Made by a program: the position numbers and the translations under genes | NCBI GenBank assembly: GCA_030039865.1 | Contig: JASHUS010000098.1 | Coordinates: 1 to 13,044, forward strand | Origin: Thermoplasmata archaeon | GTDB lineage: Archaea > Thermoplasmatota > Thermoplasmata > Lutacidiplasmatales > UBA184 | Direction: 5' to 3' | DNA length: 13,044 nt | Notes under the pieces: generated by a model | Told to the model about the DNA's origin: nothing | Seen by the model: the letters and a program-made list of their open reading frames with translations, nothing else | Databases searched by the model: none | Part shown: in pieces, positions 6,328-13,044 of the stretch | Position numbering within the stretch: position 1 is the first letter of the stretch | Layout of the letters: every line of letters begins with the position of its first letter

Positions 6328-7542
6328 TTAGGAGCGGAGCGACCGGGAGCCGGCCGGGCCGTCGTCGAGCTCCCAGTACCAGCGCACCCGACGCGAGCCG
6401 GCTTCGGCGAGGCGGCGGCGGATCTCGGGGTCCACTGTCGGGTCCCGCACGAGGCGCCGGATCTCCTCGGGGGAGCCCGATCCGATCCGGTCGGCAAGCC
6501 CCGCGCGTTCGAGCAACGGTCGGACCGCCTCGACCGGGTACATCCACGACTCCTCCCGCTTGCGGACCGCGATGGCGCGCGTGCCCGGCACGCGATGGAC
6601 GCCGAGCTCCTCGGCCGCCCGGTGCAGCTCGTCGGCGGTGCGGCGCAGCTCGCCCTCGAGCCGGCCCTCCTCCGCCCGGAGCGCCTCGAACCGGTCGACG
6701 AGGCCGCGCAGCCGTTCCGCCTCGCCCTTCGGAACCTCGCTGAACTCGGGGCAGCGCGATCGGAAATCGCAGCGCGAGCACTGGCGACCGGGCGTGGGCT
6801 CGAACGCCTCGGCGCGGATGCCGTCGCTCACCGTACCCATCCGGTCGTGGAGGACGCTGAGGGCCGTGGACGCGCGAGGCGCCGCGCGGAGCGGCTTGAG
6901 GGAGCGGAGGTGGAAGAGCGTCAGGCGCTCGACCGGTTCCGTGTAGTTCTTCTCGACCAGGACCTGGTAGAGCGTCAGCTGGTCGGAGTCGCGGGCGTCC
7001 TCGTGGGAGAGTTCGCGCGACGTCTTGTAGTCCACGATCTCGAGTCCGCCCGCGGGGGTCCGGTCGATCCGGTCGATGTAGCCGTGGATCGGGATCCCGT
7101 CCCATCGGGCCTCGAGGTGCTCCTCGACCGCGATGGGCCGGGGACGGTCCCGGGTGAGCTCGTCGTAGTAGCGGCCGAGGAGGTCCCGCCCCAAGGCCCG
7201 GTACCGGGCCTCTTCCTCGGGCGAGGCGTAGCCGTCGGAGAGCCACGCCCGGTCGTAGAGCTCGAGCATCTCTTCGCGGCTCATCAGGTCGGCGTGCTCG
7301 GCCCGCCCGGCCCCGGGCCAGTCGTCGAGCGTGCGCTGGGTCTCGGCCGCGCTCACCCGCCGGGCGCCGGGCACGACGAGCGGCCGGACGAGCTCTTCCA
7401 GGACCGAATGGACGACCCGACCGAACGTGAAGTAGCCCCGCGGCTCCTCGGGGAGCCGGTCGACGTAGAGGAACTTCCAGCGCAGCGGGCACTCGAGGTA
7501 CGTCCGGTACGACGAGTAGCTGAGCGGCGCGAGCGAGGCCAC
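6328..7542 (-). CDS. PD-(D/E)XK (RecB/Cas4-like) nuclease with probable Fe-S cluster
   Basis: The 404-residue protein carries the RecB-type nuclease core. His45 (GRVVHSVLEE) begins it, followed by Asp157 in HGYIDRID, the D-x-K motif IVDYKTS (Asp171, Lys173) and the QLTLYQ motif (Gln188, Tyr192). Cys18 in YLECPLRWKF together with Cys255, Cys258 and Cys264 (CSRCDFRSRC) gives the four-cysteine arrangement that holds a 4Fe-4S cluster in Cas4 and AddB. All residues needed for metal-dependent DNA cleavage appear present. After residue 270 there is an extra part: a coiled-coil stretch (about 272-315) and a basic C-terminal domain of about 85 residues that I do not recognise. The start is GTG at 7542, just before the conserved LSYSSYRTYLECP. 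It lies 73 bases after the TFB gene with no clear TATA box, so it may be co-transcribed. A general repair role is more likely than CRISPR adaptation, since no cas gene or array is present. Confidence 0.9.
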   Translation of the reverse strand: MASLAPLSYSSYRTYLECPLRWKFLYVDRLPEEPRGYFTFGRVVHSVLEELVRPLVVPGARRVSAAETQRTLDDWPGAGRAEHADLMSREEMLELYDRAWLSDGYASPEEEARYRALGRDLLGRYYDELTRDRPRPIAVEEHLEARWDGIPIHGYIDRIDRTPAGGLEIVDYKTSRELSHEDARDSDQLTLYQVLVEKNYTEPVERLTLFHLRSLKPLRAAPRASTALSVLHDRMGTVSDGIRAEAFEPTPGRQCSRCDFRSRCPEFSEVPKGEAERLRGLVDRFEALRAEEGRLEGELRRTADELHRAAEELGVHRVPGTRAIAVRKREESWMYPVEAVRPLLERAGLADRIGSGSPEEIRRLVRDPTVDPEIRRRLAEAGSRRVRWYWELDDGPAGSRSLRS

Positions 7543-7615
7543 GGCGGCCGAGCCCTGCGGGGGCTCTTGTCGTTTCTGGGGTCGGACGCCGGGACCGGCG
7601 CCCGGTGTGCGCCGT

Positions 7616-8710
7616 CTAGTGGCCCGCGGCGGCCGCGTCGACCCCGACCTTTTCCTCGAGATCCGCCGGGAGCGACCCGCGGGCCTGCGGGTTCGTCAGG
7701 TTCTTCGGCAGACCGAGGAGGTCGAGGAGCTCCTTGTAGTGGTTGCGGATCGTCACGGGCGTGACGTTCGCGACGGCGGCGATGCGGTCCTGGCTGCGCG
7801 GCTCGCCCATCAGGTTCGACGCGATGTAGATGATCGTCGCGAGGATCCCGTTCGGAAGCACGCCGCTCGTCGAGTAGACCTGCTCGACCTGCTCGAGGAG
7901 CGAGAGGACCTTCTGGCGCACCTCCTTCGAGAGGTTGAGGTCCTGCGTGAACCGGACGAGGTAGTCGCGCGGCTCGACCGGCTTGAGGCCGAGCTTGAGT
8001 TCGCGGGCGAGGAGCGTGTACGCGCGACCGACCTCGATCTTGGTCGCCTTCGAGTGGGCGATGATCTCCTTCATCGTCCGCGGAACGTGGCACTGCCGGC
8101 AGGCGGCGTAGACGCTCGCCGCGACGAGCGCGACGATCTTCTTGCCGCGCGTGGCCTTGTGCTCGAGCGCGCGGCGGTAGATGTACGTCGCCGACTCCTT
8201 CACCTCGCGGGAGAGCCCCAGGACGCCGGCGAGTCGGTTGAGCTCGCCGAGGGCGACCACGAGGTTGCGCTGGTGCGTGCGCGCGGCGCGCAGCCGGTGG
8301 TTCAGCTTGCGCAGGTGGTAGAACTTCAGCGAGGTGTTCCGGGAGAGGGAATTTCCCTGGAAGTCGCGGGTCGGAACTCCGATCTCGCTGAAGAGCCCCT
8401 TGTCGGGCATCAGCGGCGAGATGACGGGTCCCCAGCCGCGGGCCTCGCGACCCGTGTCCTCCTTCGAACCGCGCTGGCCGCGGTCGCTGACGAGCGCGCT
8501 CTGGTCGACGACCAGGCCGCAGTCCGCGCAGACCACCTCGCCGCGGATCTCATCGCGGATCAAGTGGGTGGAGCCGCAGTTGGGGCAGACATCCGAAGCG
8601 GGGGGTGAGGCGGGGACGCCCGGAGCGTCCGCGTGGGCGGCGCGCGCGGGGGTCTTTACGGTGGTGGAACGGGGGCGGCGAACGGAGGGGGCCGAGGAGT
8701 TAGCGTTCAT
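7616..8710 (-). CDS. tfb: Transcription initiation factor B (TFB)
   Basis: TFB binds the TBP-promoter complex and recruits archaeal RNA polymerase. The zinc ribbon is CPNC (Cys42, Cys45) with CADCG (Cys61, Cys64). Two cyclin-like repeats follow at about residues 140-215 and 235-325, with helices such as ALEHKATRGKKIVALVAASVYAACRQ and GILATIIYIASNLMG ending in a helix-turn-helix, DRIAAVANVTPVTIRNHYK. The conserved PDKGLFSEIG (102-111) marks the end of the B-reader/linker. The segment before it (about 73-95) lacks the usual GPEWR motif and is glycine- and charge-rich. A basic, proline-rich N-terminal extension of about 40 residues precedes the ribbon. The ATG at 8710 lies about 35 bases from the centre of a TATATATA box, so the leader is only about nine bases. 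Confidence 0.96.
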   Translation of the reverse strand: MNANSSAPSVRRPRSTTVKTPARAAHADAPGVPASPPASDVCPNCGSTHLIRDEIRGEVVCADCGLVVDQSALVSDRGQRGSKEDTGREARGWGPVISPLMPDKGLFSEIGVPTRDFQGNSLSRNTSLKFYHLRKLNHRLRAARTHQRNLVVALGELNRLAGVLGLSREVKESATYIYRRALEHKATRGKKIVALVAASVYAACRQCHVPRTMKEIIAHSKATKIEVGRAYTLLARELKLGLKPVEPRDYLVRFTQDLNLSKEVRQKVLSLLEQVEQVYSTSGVLPNGILATIIYIASNLMGEPRSQDRIAAVANVTPVTIRNHYKELLDLLGLPKNLTNPQARGSLPADLEEKVGVDAAAAGH

Positions 8711-8740
8711 AGCTTCTGCGGTCGGGTAAACCTTGGCTCG

Positions 8741-8748
8741 TATATATA
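8741..8748 (-). promoter_or_regulatory. TATA box (TATATATA) of the TFB gene
   Basis: TATATATA is self-complementary and could in principle be read in both directions. On the minus strand it follows GCAAGGC, a purine-rich stretch fitting a B-recognition element, and its centre is about 35 bases before the TFB ATG. On the plus strand the preceding bases (TGGCTCG) fit less well. Confidence 0.75.
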
Positions 8749-9050
8749 GCCTTGCCGGGCGTCTGTCGGGGTTGTTGGTTACACATGCTACACCACGGTC
8801 GTCAGAGTCCCCCAGGGATCGGCCGCGTCGGACCCGCCCGTCCGGGTCGATTCACCTCGAGCGTCGGCCCCACCGTGGGCCTGGGGCGTCCGCGGCCCGA
8901 CGGGACCGAGGACCTCCGGCCCGGGGGAGGCTCCGCCCGGACGCAGCGTCCGCGTCGGGGGTGCGGGCCGGAGGGAAGAATCTGCATCTACCCGGCCCCG
9001 ACGGGACCGGTTTGTTCGTCTATCGGACCTAAATCTCCCCTACTGCCGAC

Positions 9051-9057
9051 ATTAAAT
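9051..9057 (+). promoter_or_regulatory. TATA box (ATTAAAT) of cysH
   Basis: ATTAAAT is centred about 28 bases before the ATG at 9082, predicting a leaderless mRNA and fixing the start there. A related TAAATCTCCCC (9030-9040) lies 23 bases upstream of TAAATCCCC (9053-9061), so either a second box or a repeated operator is possible. Confidence 0.65.
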
Positions 9058-9081
9058 CCCCACCTATCCTCGAAGCAACCG

Positions 9082-9831
9082 ATGGACGCCGTGGAGGCGG
9101 CCCGGGAGCTGTCCGGGCGGAGCGCGGAAGACTGCCTACGCTGGACCCAGCGGCAGTTCGGTTCCAAAGCCGCGTTCGCGAGCAGCTTCGGCGCGGAGGA
9201 CATGGTCATCCTCGACATGCTCTCGAAGATACCGCTGGAGGGGGGCGCGCGCATCCGCGTGATCTCCCTCGATACCGGTCGGTTGTTCCAGGAGACGTAC
9301 GACCTCATGCAGGAGGCCCGGGACAAGTACGGGATCCCGATCGAGATCATCTTCCCCGATCACGCGGAGGTGGAACAGCTCGTCGCCCGAGGCGGGCCGA
9401 ACCTGTTCTACGACTCCGTCGAGAACCGAAAGGCGTGCTGCGGGGTGCGGAAGGTCCACCCCCTGAACCGCGCGCTCACGGGCGCGGAGGCGTGGGTCGT
9501 CGGGCTGCGCCGCGACCAGTCCGCCGAGCGGTCCGAAGTGAGCCGGATTGCCCCGGACGACTCTCACGGCGGGATCTGGAAGATCTCTCCGCTCGCCGAC
9601 TGGACGTGGGACGATGTGATGCGCTACGTCCGGGAGAACCACGTGCCGATCAACCGACTCCACGCGAAGGGCTTCCCGAGCATCGGGTGCGCGCCGTGCA
9701 CGCGCGCGGTGCCGCCGGGCGCGGATCCGCGCAGCGGGCGCTGGTGGTGGGAGCTCGGCGCCAAGGAGTGCGGGCTGCACGTCCACGAGACCGCCGGCGT
9801 GGCGACGAACCCGCTGCCGACCTCGAAGTGA
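9082..9831 (+). CDS. cysH: Adenylyl-sulfate (APS) reductase, Fe-S type, thioredoxin-dependent
   Basis: The enzyme reduces APS to sulfite and AMP in assimilatory sulfate reduction (EC 1.8.4.10). The 249 residues contain the PP-loop SFGAED (35-40), the cysteines for a 4Fe-4S cluster (Cys119-Cys120 in KACCGVRK, and Cys203/Cys206 in IGCAPC), the substrate-binding GLRRDQS (141-147), WKISPLADWTW (166-176), and the C-terminal catalytic motif KECGLHVHE with Cys230. The Fe-S cysteines place it with the APS-using enzymes rather than cluster-free PAPS reductases. The frame extends far upstream, but the ATG at 9082 is chosen because the family begins there and a TATA box sits 28 bases before it. ATP sulfurylase and sulfite reductase are not in the window. 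The next gene converges on it, 24 bases away. Confidence 0.95.
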   Translation: MDAVEAARELSGRSAEDCLRWTQRQFGSKAAFASSFGAEDMVILDMLSKIPLEGGARIRVISLDTGRLFQETYDLMQEARDKYGIPIEIIFPDHAEVEQLVARGGPNLFYDSVENRKACCGVRKVHPLNRALTGAEAWVVGLRRDQSAERSEVSRIAPDDSHGGIWKISPLADWTWDDVMRYVRENHVPINRLHAKGFPSIGCAPCTRAVPPGADPRSGRWWWELGAKECGLHVHETAGVATNPLPTSK

Positions 9832-9847
9832 GACCGACCGGGCGGTC
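9832..9847. terminator. Short inverted repeat between convergent cysH and trmB-like genes
   Basis: GACCG-ACCGGG-CGGTC can form a 5-bp hairpin in the 24-base gap shared by two converging genes, where termination is needed in both directions. No T-run follows on either strand, so this is a weak candidate. Confidence 0.25.
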
Positions 9848-9855
9848 CGTCCGCG

Positions 9856-11130
9856 CTAGGCCGGCGTCGCGGCGAAGAGGCAGCCGCGCGTCGCGTGCTT
9901 CGTCGGGTCGGGTTTCGAGACCTCCCAGTGCGTGCCGAGCCGGGCCTCGAGGACCGCGCCGAGCAGCTGGGGACAGAGGACCCGCCCGATCTCGGGCGAG
10001 TCGCGCGTGCACGCGAAGCAGCCGGTGACGCGGAACGTCAGCGGCGAGTCCTTGACCATCGTCAGGCGGCCCATCGTGTGGGCCTCGTAGTAGGCGGCGA
10101 GCGCGGTCGCGACCTCGGCGGGCGTCCGACCCTCGATCTGGCCCGCGATCTCCCGACCGAGCTGGCGGGCGATCGTCTCGATCAGTTCGGGCAGGTGGAG
10201 GTGGAGCTCGCGGACCCCCGAGGCGCGCATCCCGAGCTTCGCGATCTCCTTCAACCGGGTGAACGGGACCGACTCCTTGCCCGCGATCACCGGCAGCACC
10301 GCGGCGGGGGGGTTCTCGAGCTCGACGACGCGCGCCTCCGCGCGCATGCCCGGCGTCCACAGGCGCCGGTGATAGTCCCGGGCGAGCTGGACGAACATCG
10401 GGGCGCTCGACCAGAGGGCGACCTGCTCCTCGCCCGTCCGACCGAGGCCGTCCTCCCCCGAGACGTAGACGAGCGCCCCCTGACGGTCGAAGACGACCGC
10501 GCGGTTCGCGACCGGACCCCGCGAGTGGCGGACCTCCGCGAAGGCGATCAGGTGCTGCGCCTCGACCAGGTTCGTGGGATAGACCTCGGTCACGACGCGC
10601 ACCTTGACGCCGCGCTCCGTGGCGGTGCGCAGCGCCCGATCGACGCCGTCGTCGATCAACCCCGGCAGCGCCGTGCCGGTCGTGGAGATGAGGAGCTGCC
10701 GCTCGGCCGTGCCGATCCGCTTGAGGAGGAACCGGCGGACCGTCTCGCGGCCCTCGAGCACCGCGAACTTGCGCGGATCGCCGTCCTCGAACTCGGTCCG
10801 GCTCTCCTCCCAGTCCGAGAGGATCTTCTCCCGATCCTCCTCGAGTTGGCGCAGCCGGTCCGACGCGCGCCGGATCCAGCGCTCGACGAGCTCGTCCGGC
10901 GAGGTCGCCGCGAAGCGTCGGGGCCGGCCGCCCGTGGCCTTGAGGAGGCGCTCGCCGGTGAGCTGCTTGATGTAACGGTACGTCTCGACCCGGTTGACGG
11001 CGGAGAGGCGGGCGAGCTCGCTCGCGGTCTGCGGACCCGTCCGGCACGCCGCGAGGTAGATCCGAGCGGCCTTCTCGGGTACTCCGTGATCGGTGAGCAG
11101 TTCGTGCAGGCCGGACCCGGAACGTCCCAC
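9856..11130 (-). CDS. TrmB-type transcriptional regulator with a V4R-like C-terminal domain
   Basis: Residues 8-80 form a TrmB-type winged helix: GVPEKAARIYLAACRTGPQTASELA, then AVNRVETYRYIKQLTGERLL and the wing TGGRPRRFAA. A coiled coil follows (about 80-110, DRLRQLEEDREKIL), likely for dimerisation. Residues 120-260 resemble the phospholipase-D-like ligand domain of TrmB proteins (RQLLISTTGTALPGL, GVKVRVVTEV, NRAVVFDRQGALVYVSG). Residues about 305-424 look like a V4R-type small-molecule or metal-binding domain, with Cys371, Cys374, Cys386 and Cys417 (VTGCFAC, LCPQLLGAVLEARLG, RGCLFA). The start is GTG at 11130, about 27 bases below a TTTTATC box, predicting a leaderless mRNA. The gene is convergent with cysH. 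A redox, metal or sulfur signal is plausible from the cysteines but unproven. Confidence 0.88.
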   Translation of the reverse strand: MGRSGSGLHELLTDHGVPEKAARIYLAACRTGPQTASELARLSAVNRVETYRYIKQLTGERLLKATGGRPRRFAATSPDELVERWIRRASDRLRQLEEDREKILSDWEESRTEFEDGDPRKFAVLEGRETVRRFLLKRIGTAERQLLISTTGTALPGLIDDGVDRALRTATERGVKVRVVTEVYPTNLVEAQHLIAFAEVRHSRGPVANRAVVFDRQGALVYVSGEDGLGRTGEEQVALWSSAPMFVQLARDYHRRLWTPGMRAEARVVELENPPAAVLPVIAGKESVPFTRLKEIAKLGMRASGVRELHLHLPELIETIARQLGREIAGQIEGRTPAEVATALAAYYEAHTMGRLTMVKDSPLTFRVTGCFACTRDSPEIGRVLCPQLLGAVLEARLGTHWEVSKPDPTKHATRGCLFAATPA

Positions 11131-11153
11131 GGGAATTGAGAAGGACCGGCGCC

Positions 11154-11160
11154 GATAAAA
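11154..11160 (-). promoter_or_regulatory. TATA box (TTTTATC) of the TrmB-type regulator
   Basis: TTTTATC on the minus strand is centred about 27 bases before the GTG at 11130, in a 57-base gap after the uS2 stop. It supports both the GTG start and leaderless translation. Confidence 0.68.
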
Positions 11161-11187
11161 GGCCCCGGAACGGGGGCTCCGGCGGTC

Positions 11188-11844
11188 CTACAGGGCGGCT
11201 TGGAAATCTTCGACCGTGGGGGCGAACTCGATCTCCGCCCCGCCCGCCCGCGCCCGGAGGACCTCCCGGGCGAGCAGCCAGTACACCGTCGCGAGCGCGA
11301 CGCGTCCCTTGTTGTTGGCGGGGATCACGAGATCGACGTCCCGGGTCTCGTTGTTGACATCGCAGAGGCCCACGACCGGGATCCCGATCGAGACCGCCTC
11401 GCTCAACGCCTGCTGGTCGGTCGCTGGATCGGTGACGAGGAGGACCTTCGGCTCGAAGTACTCCTCGAGGTTCGGGTTCGTGAGGCAGCCCGGGACGAAC
11501 CGTTCCGCGAACGAGACCGCTCCGATCGTCTTCGCGAAGACGCGGACCGGCTTCTGACCGTACTGGCGCTGCGAGACGACGAGGATCCGGTCCGCGGGGA
11601 ACCGGGCGAGGAACTTGGCCGCGATCCGGATCCGTCGGTCCGTCTCCCGGACGTCGAGGACGTGGAGTCCGTCGAACCGGACCTTGAAGACGAAGCGGCG
11701 CATCGACGCCGACTTCTGCTGGGTCCCGATGTGGACGCCCGACGTGAGGTAGGTGTCCTCGGGCACCAAGAGCTCCCCGGGGCGGATGTCCTGCCCGTCG
11801 CTCTGCATCGCGGCGGGTTCGGCCATCGTCTCATCGTCCGGCAT
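11188..11844 (-). CDS. rpsB: 30S ribosomal protein uS2
   Basis: This small-subunit protein is recognised from SGVHIGTQQKSASMRRFVFK (35-54), the following GLHVLDVRETDRRIRIAAKFL (59-79), RILVVSQRQYGQKPVRVFA, ERFVPGCLTNP, EPKVLLVTDPATDQQALSEA, IPVVGLCDVNNETRDVDLVI and PANNKGRVALATVYWLLARE. At 218 residues its length suits an archaeal uS2. The N-terminus has an acidic extension with further in-frame ATG codons at residues 7 and 13. I chose the first ATG because it lies three bases after the enolase stop, suggesting coupled translation. The gene has no promoter of its own and belongs to the archaeal enolase-uS2 cluster. Confidence 0.97.
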   Translation of the reverse strand: MPDDETMAEPAAMQSDGQDIRPGELLVPEDTYLTSGVHIGTQQKSASMRRFVFKVRFDGLHVLDVRETDRRIRIAAKFLARFPADRILVVSQRQYGQKPVRVFAKTIGAVSFAERFVPGCLTNPNLEEYFEPKVLLVTDPATDQQALSEAVSIGIPVVGLCDVNNETRDVDLVIPANNKGRVALATVYWLLAREVLRARAGGAEIEFAPTVEDFQAAL

Positions 11845-11847
11845 GGT

Positions 11848-13044
11848 TCACGCGGTGCGCGTGGCGCGGCCGAGCCGCAGGAGTTCATTTAGCTTTGCCA
11901 CCCGCTCACCGCCGAGAAGGCCGCACTTGAGCCCTCGCGCTTCGATCCCGAGCGCGACGTGCGCGAGCCAGCCTTCCGGTACCTCGCCCGACCGGTGGGA
12001 GGCGACGGTCGCCTGGCCGCTCTCGCGCGCGAGATCGACCGCGGCGAGCGTGTCCGTGAGGGTCCCGACCTGGTTGACCTTGATGAGGACCGCGTTCGTG
12101 GAACGCTTCGCGAGGCCGGGTCGGATCCGCGCGACGTCCGTGCAGTAGATGTCGTCGCCGACGACCAGGGCGCGGTCCCCGATCGACGCGGTGAGCCGGG
12201 CGAACGAGTCGTACGCCTCTTCTTCGAACGGGTCCTCGACGTACCGGAGGCCGAACCGGTCGACCAGCCGGGCGACGAACGACTCCTGGCCCTCCGCGTC
12301 GACGGTCTGCTCGCGGTAGCGGTACTTGCCGTCCGCGAAGAACTCGCTCGCCGCGAAGTCGACGCCGGGGTGGACCGAGAGATGGAGCTCGTCCCGCACG
12401 CGGGCGCACGACTCGGCGAGCAGCTCGAGCGCCTCGACGTTGCCGATCGCCGCGACCCAGCCCCCCTCGTCGCCCCGCCCGAGCGCGGCCTTCGGGAAGC
12501 GGCGGTGCAGCTCCTCGCCGATGACCGCATGGACCCGGACCGCGGCCCGGACCGCGTCGGCCGGGTCCCGCTCCTCGGCGAAGGCGATGAACTCCTGGAT
12601 GTCGGGACCTCCGATCGCGTGACGGCCGCCGTTGAGGCAGTTCCCGACGATCGCCGGATAGCGGCTTCCGTCGACGCGCGGACGCGCGAGCACCCGCCAG
12701 AGCGGCCGGTCCGTCGCGGCGCCGAGGGCGATCGCCGCGGCGACCGAGACGGCGGTCGCGGTGTTCCCGCCGATCGCCCCGAAGTCCGGCGACGGATCGA
12801 TCGCGTGGAGCGCGGCGTCGACGGTTCCGATCTCGTCCGCCTCGAGTCCGAGGAGCGCGGGACCGACCCGCGAACGGAACGTCGCGAGCGCCTCGGGAAC
12901 CCCTCCCGCGGGGAACGCCCGGACCTCGTGCGTCCCGGTGCTCGCCCCGCTCGGGGCGCCCGCGCGGCCGCGCGATCCCGACGCGAGGGCGATCGTCGCC
13001 TCGACCGTGAGCTGGCCCCGGCTATCGTAGATCGGCTCGAGCTC
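11848..13044 (-). CDS. eno: Enolase (5' truncated)
   Basis: Enolase interconverts 2-phosphoglycerate and phosphoenolpyruvate. The frame runs to the window edge: 398 residues are present and only about 5-10 N-terminal ones are missing, since the first visible ones are ELEPIYDSRGQLTVEA. The substrate loop GAPSGASTGTHE is intact. Catalytic and metal-site segments are present: NGGRHA, DIQEF, GDEGG, DFAASEF, YVEDPFEE, VVGDDIY, LIKVNQVGT, SHRSGE and LKCG. The loop after SHRSGE reads VPEGW instead of the usual TED, and the late motif is LKCGLLGGERVAKLN rather than IKTGSLSRSERLAKYN. An in-frame ATG (12691-12693) is too far downstream to be the start, because conserved enolase sequence continues upstream of it. 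Enolase beside uS2 is the usual archaeal arrangement. Confidence 0.96.
   Translation of the reverse strand, partial: ELEPIYDSRGQLTVEATIALASGSRGRAGAPSGASTGTHEVRAFPAGGVPEALATFRSRVGPALLGLEADEIGTVDAALHAIDPSPDFGAIGGNTATAVSVAAAIALGAATDRPLWRVLARPRVDGSRYPAIVGNCLNGGRHAIGGPDIQEFIAFAEERDPADAVRAAVRVHAVIGEELHRRFPKAALGRGDEGGWVAAIGNVEALELLAESCARVRDELHLSVHPGVDFAASEFFADGKYRYREQTVDAEGQESFVARLVDRFGLRYVEDPFEEEAYDSFARLTASIGDRALVVGDDIYCTDVARIRPGLAKRSTNAVLIKVNQVGTLTDTLAAVDLARESGQATVASHRSGEVPEGWLAHVALGIEARGLKCGLLGGERVAKLNELLRLGRATRTA

Larger units (their letters stand above)
8711..9081. other. 371-base intergenic region between TFB and cysH
   Basis: Both flanking genes point away from this gap. It holds the TFB TATA box at its left end and the cysH TATA box at its right end. 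The middle (about 8880-9010) is very GC-rich and structured: CCTCC/GGAGG hairpin arms (8913-8917 and 8926-8930), the inverted repeat CGGACGC-A-GCGTCCG (8938-8952), and two direct copies of CCCGACGGGACCG (8896-8908 and 8997-9009). One frame stays open and joins the cysH frame, but it resembles no protein I know. I found no SRP RNA, RNase P RNA, 5S or tRNA signature on either strand. A small RNA or regulatory region is possible. Confidence 0.5.

Noticed and set aside
6328..7542. Cas4 of a CRISPR system
   Set aside because: No repeat array or other cas gene is present, and the protein is about twice the length of Cas4.
7607..8608. Open frame of 333 codons on the plus strand
   Set aside because: It is antisense to the unmistakable TFB gene and has no recognisable motifs.
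8750..9050. SRP RNA, RNase P RNA or 5S rRNA
   Set aside because: The conserved motifs I would expect (for example the GGAAGG/GAGCAG helix 8 of SRP RNA, or GAGGAAAGTCC of RNase P RNA) are absent on both strands.
8752..9081. N-terminal extension of the APS reductase
   Set aside because: The extra 110 codons are low-complexity, the family starts at the later ATG, and the TATA box at 9051-9057 would lie inside this extension.
12691..12693. Enolase start codon at the internal ATG
   Set aside because: Conserved enolase sequence, including SRGQLTVEA and the PSGASTGTHE loop, continues upstream to the window edge.

Overview
The window looks like chromosomal DNA from a GC-rich archaeon. It encodes transcription factor B (TFB), the archaeal CoA-pathway enzyme 4-phosphopantoate--beta-alanine ligase, the archaeal purine enzyme PurP, and the archaeal enolase-uS2 gene pair. 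Several genes start directly at the site where transcription should begin, about 27-30 bases downstream of a TATA box, with no Shine-Dalgarno sequence. The very high GC and the mix of genes, including an isovaleryl-CoA dehydrogenase, would fit a GC-rich heterotrophic Thermoplasmatota-like lineage. That placement is a guess that I could not test.

Layout, left to right. (1) Bases 2-877 (+) are the 3' two-thirds or more of an isovaleryl-CoA dehydrogenase. (2) Bases 975-2489 (+) hold a leaderless coiled-coil protein of unknown function followed by the CoA-biosynthesis ligase, probably one operon. (3) Bases 2449-3382 (-) hold a small zinc-ribbon gene, a tRNA-Ser(GGA) gene, and a GAF-domain protein resembling free-methionine-(R)-sulfoxide reductase whose 3' end overlaps the ligase gene tail to tail. 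(4) Bases 3467-5166 (-) are a two-gene ABC-2 exporter with the ATPase and permease overlapping by four bases. (5) Bases 5228-8710 (-) hold TFB, a RecB/Cas4-like nuclease and PurP. (6) Bases 8711-9081 are the only long gap; it is structured and GC-rich. (7) Bases 9082-9831 (+) are an iron-sulfur APS reductase, convergent with a TrmB-type regulator (9856-11130, -). (8) Bases 11188-13044 (-) are uS2 and enolase, three bases apart, the end of the conserved archaeal ribosomal/RNA-polymerase/enolase cluster; enolase runs off the window.

Most of this is core archaeal metabolism and information processing. The most striking item is the tRNA-Ser(GGA) gene: its T-arm is interrupted by a 33-base insert that folds as a hairpin. 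Removing it restores a consensus T-loop and a perfect acceptor and T stem, so I read it as a non-canonical archaeal tRNA intron at position 59/60. Secondary points of interest are a TrmB regulator with a cysteine-bearing V4R-like C-terminus beside the APS reductase, a TFB with an unusual B-reader segment, and the structured TFB-cysH gap. I saw no mobile element, CRISPR array, defence island or rRNA.
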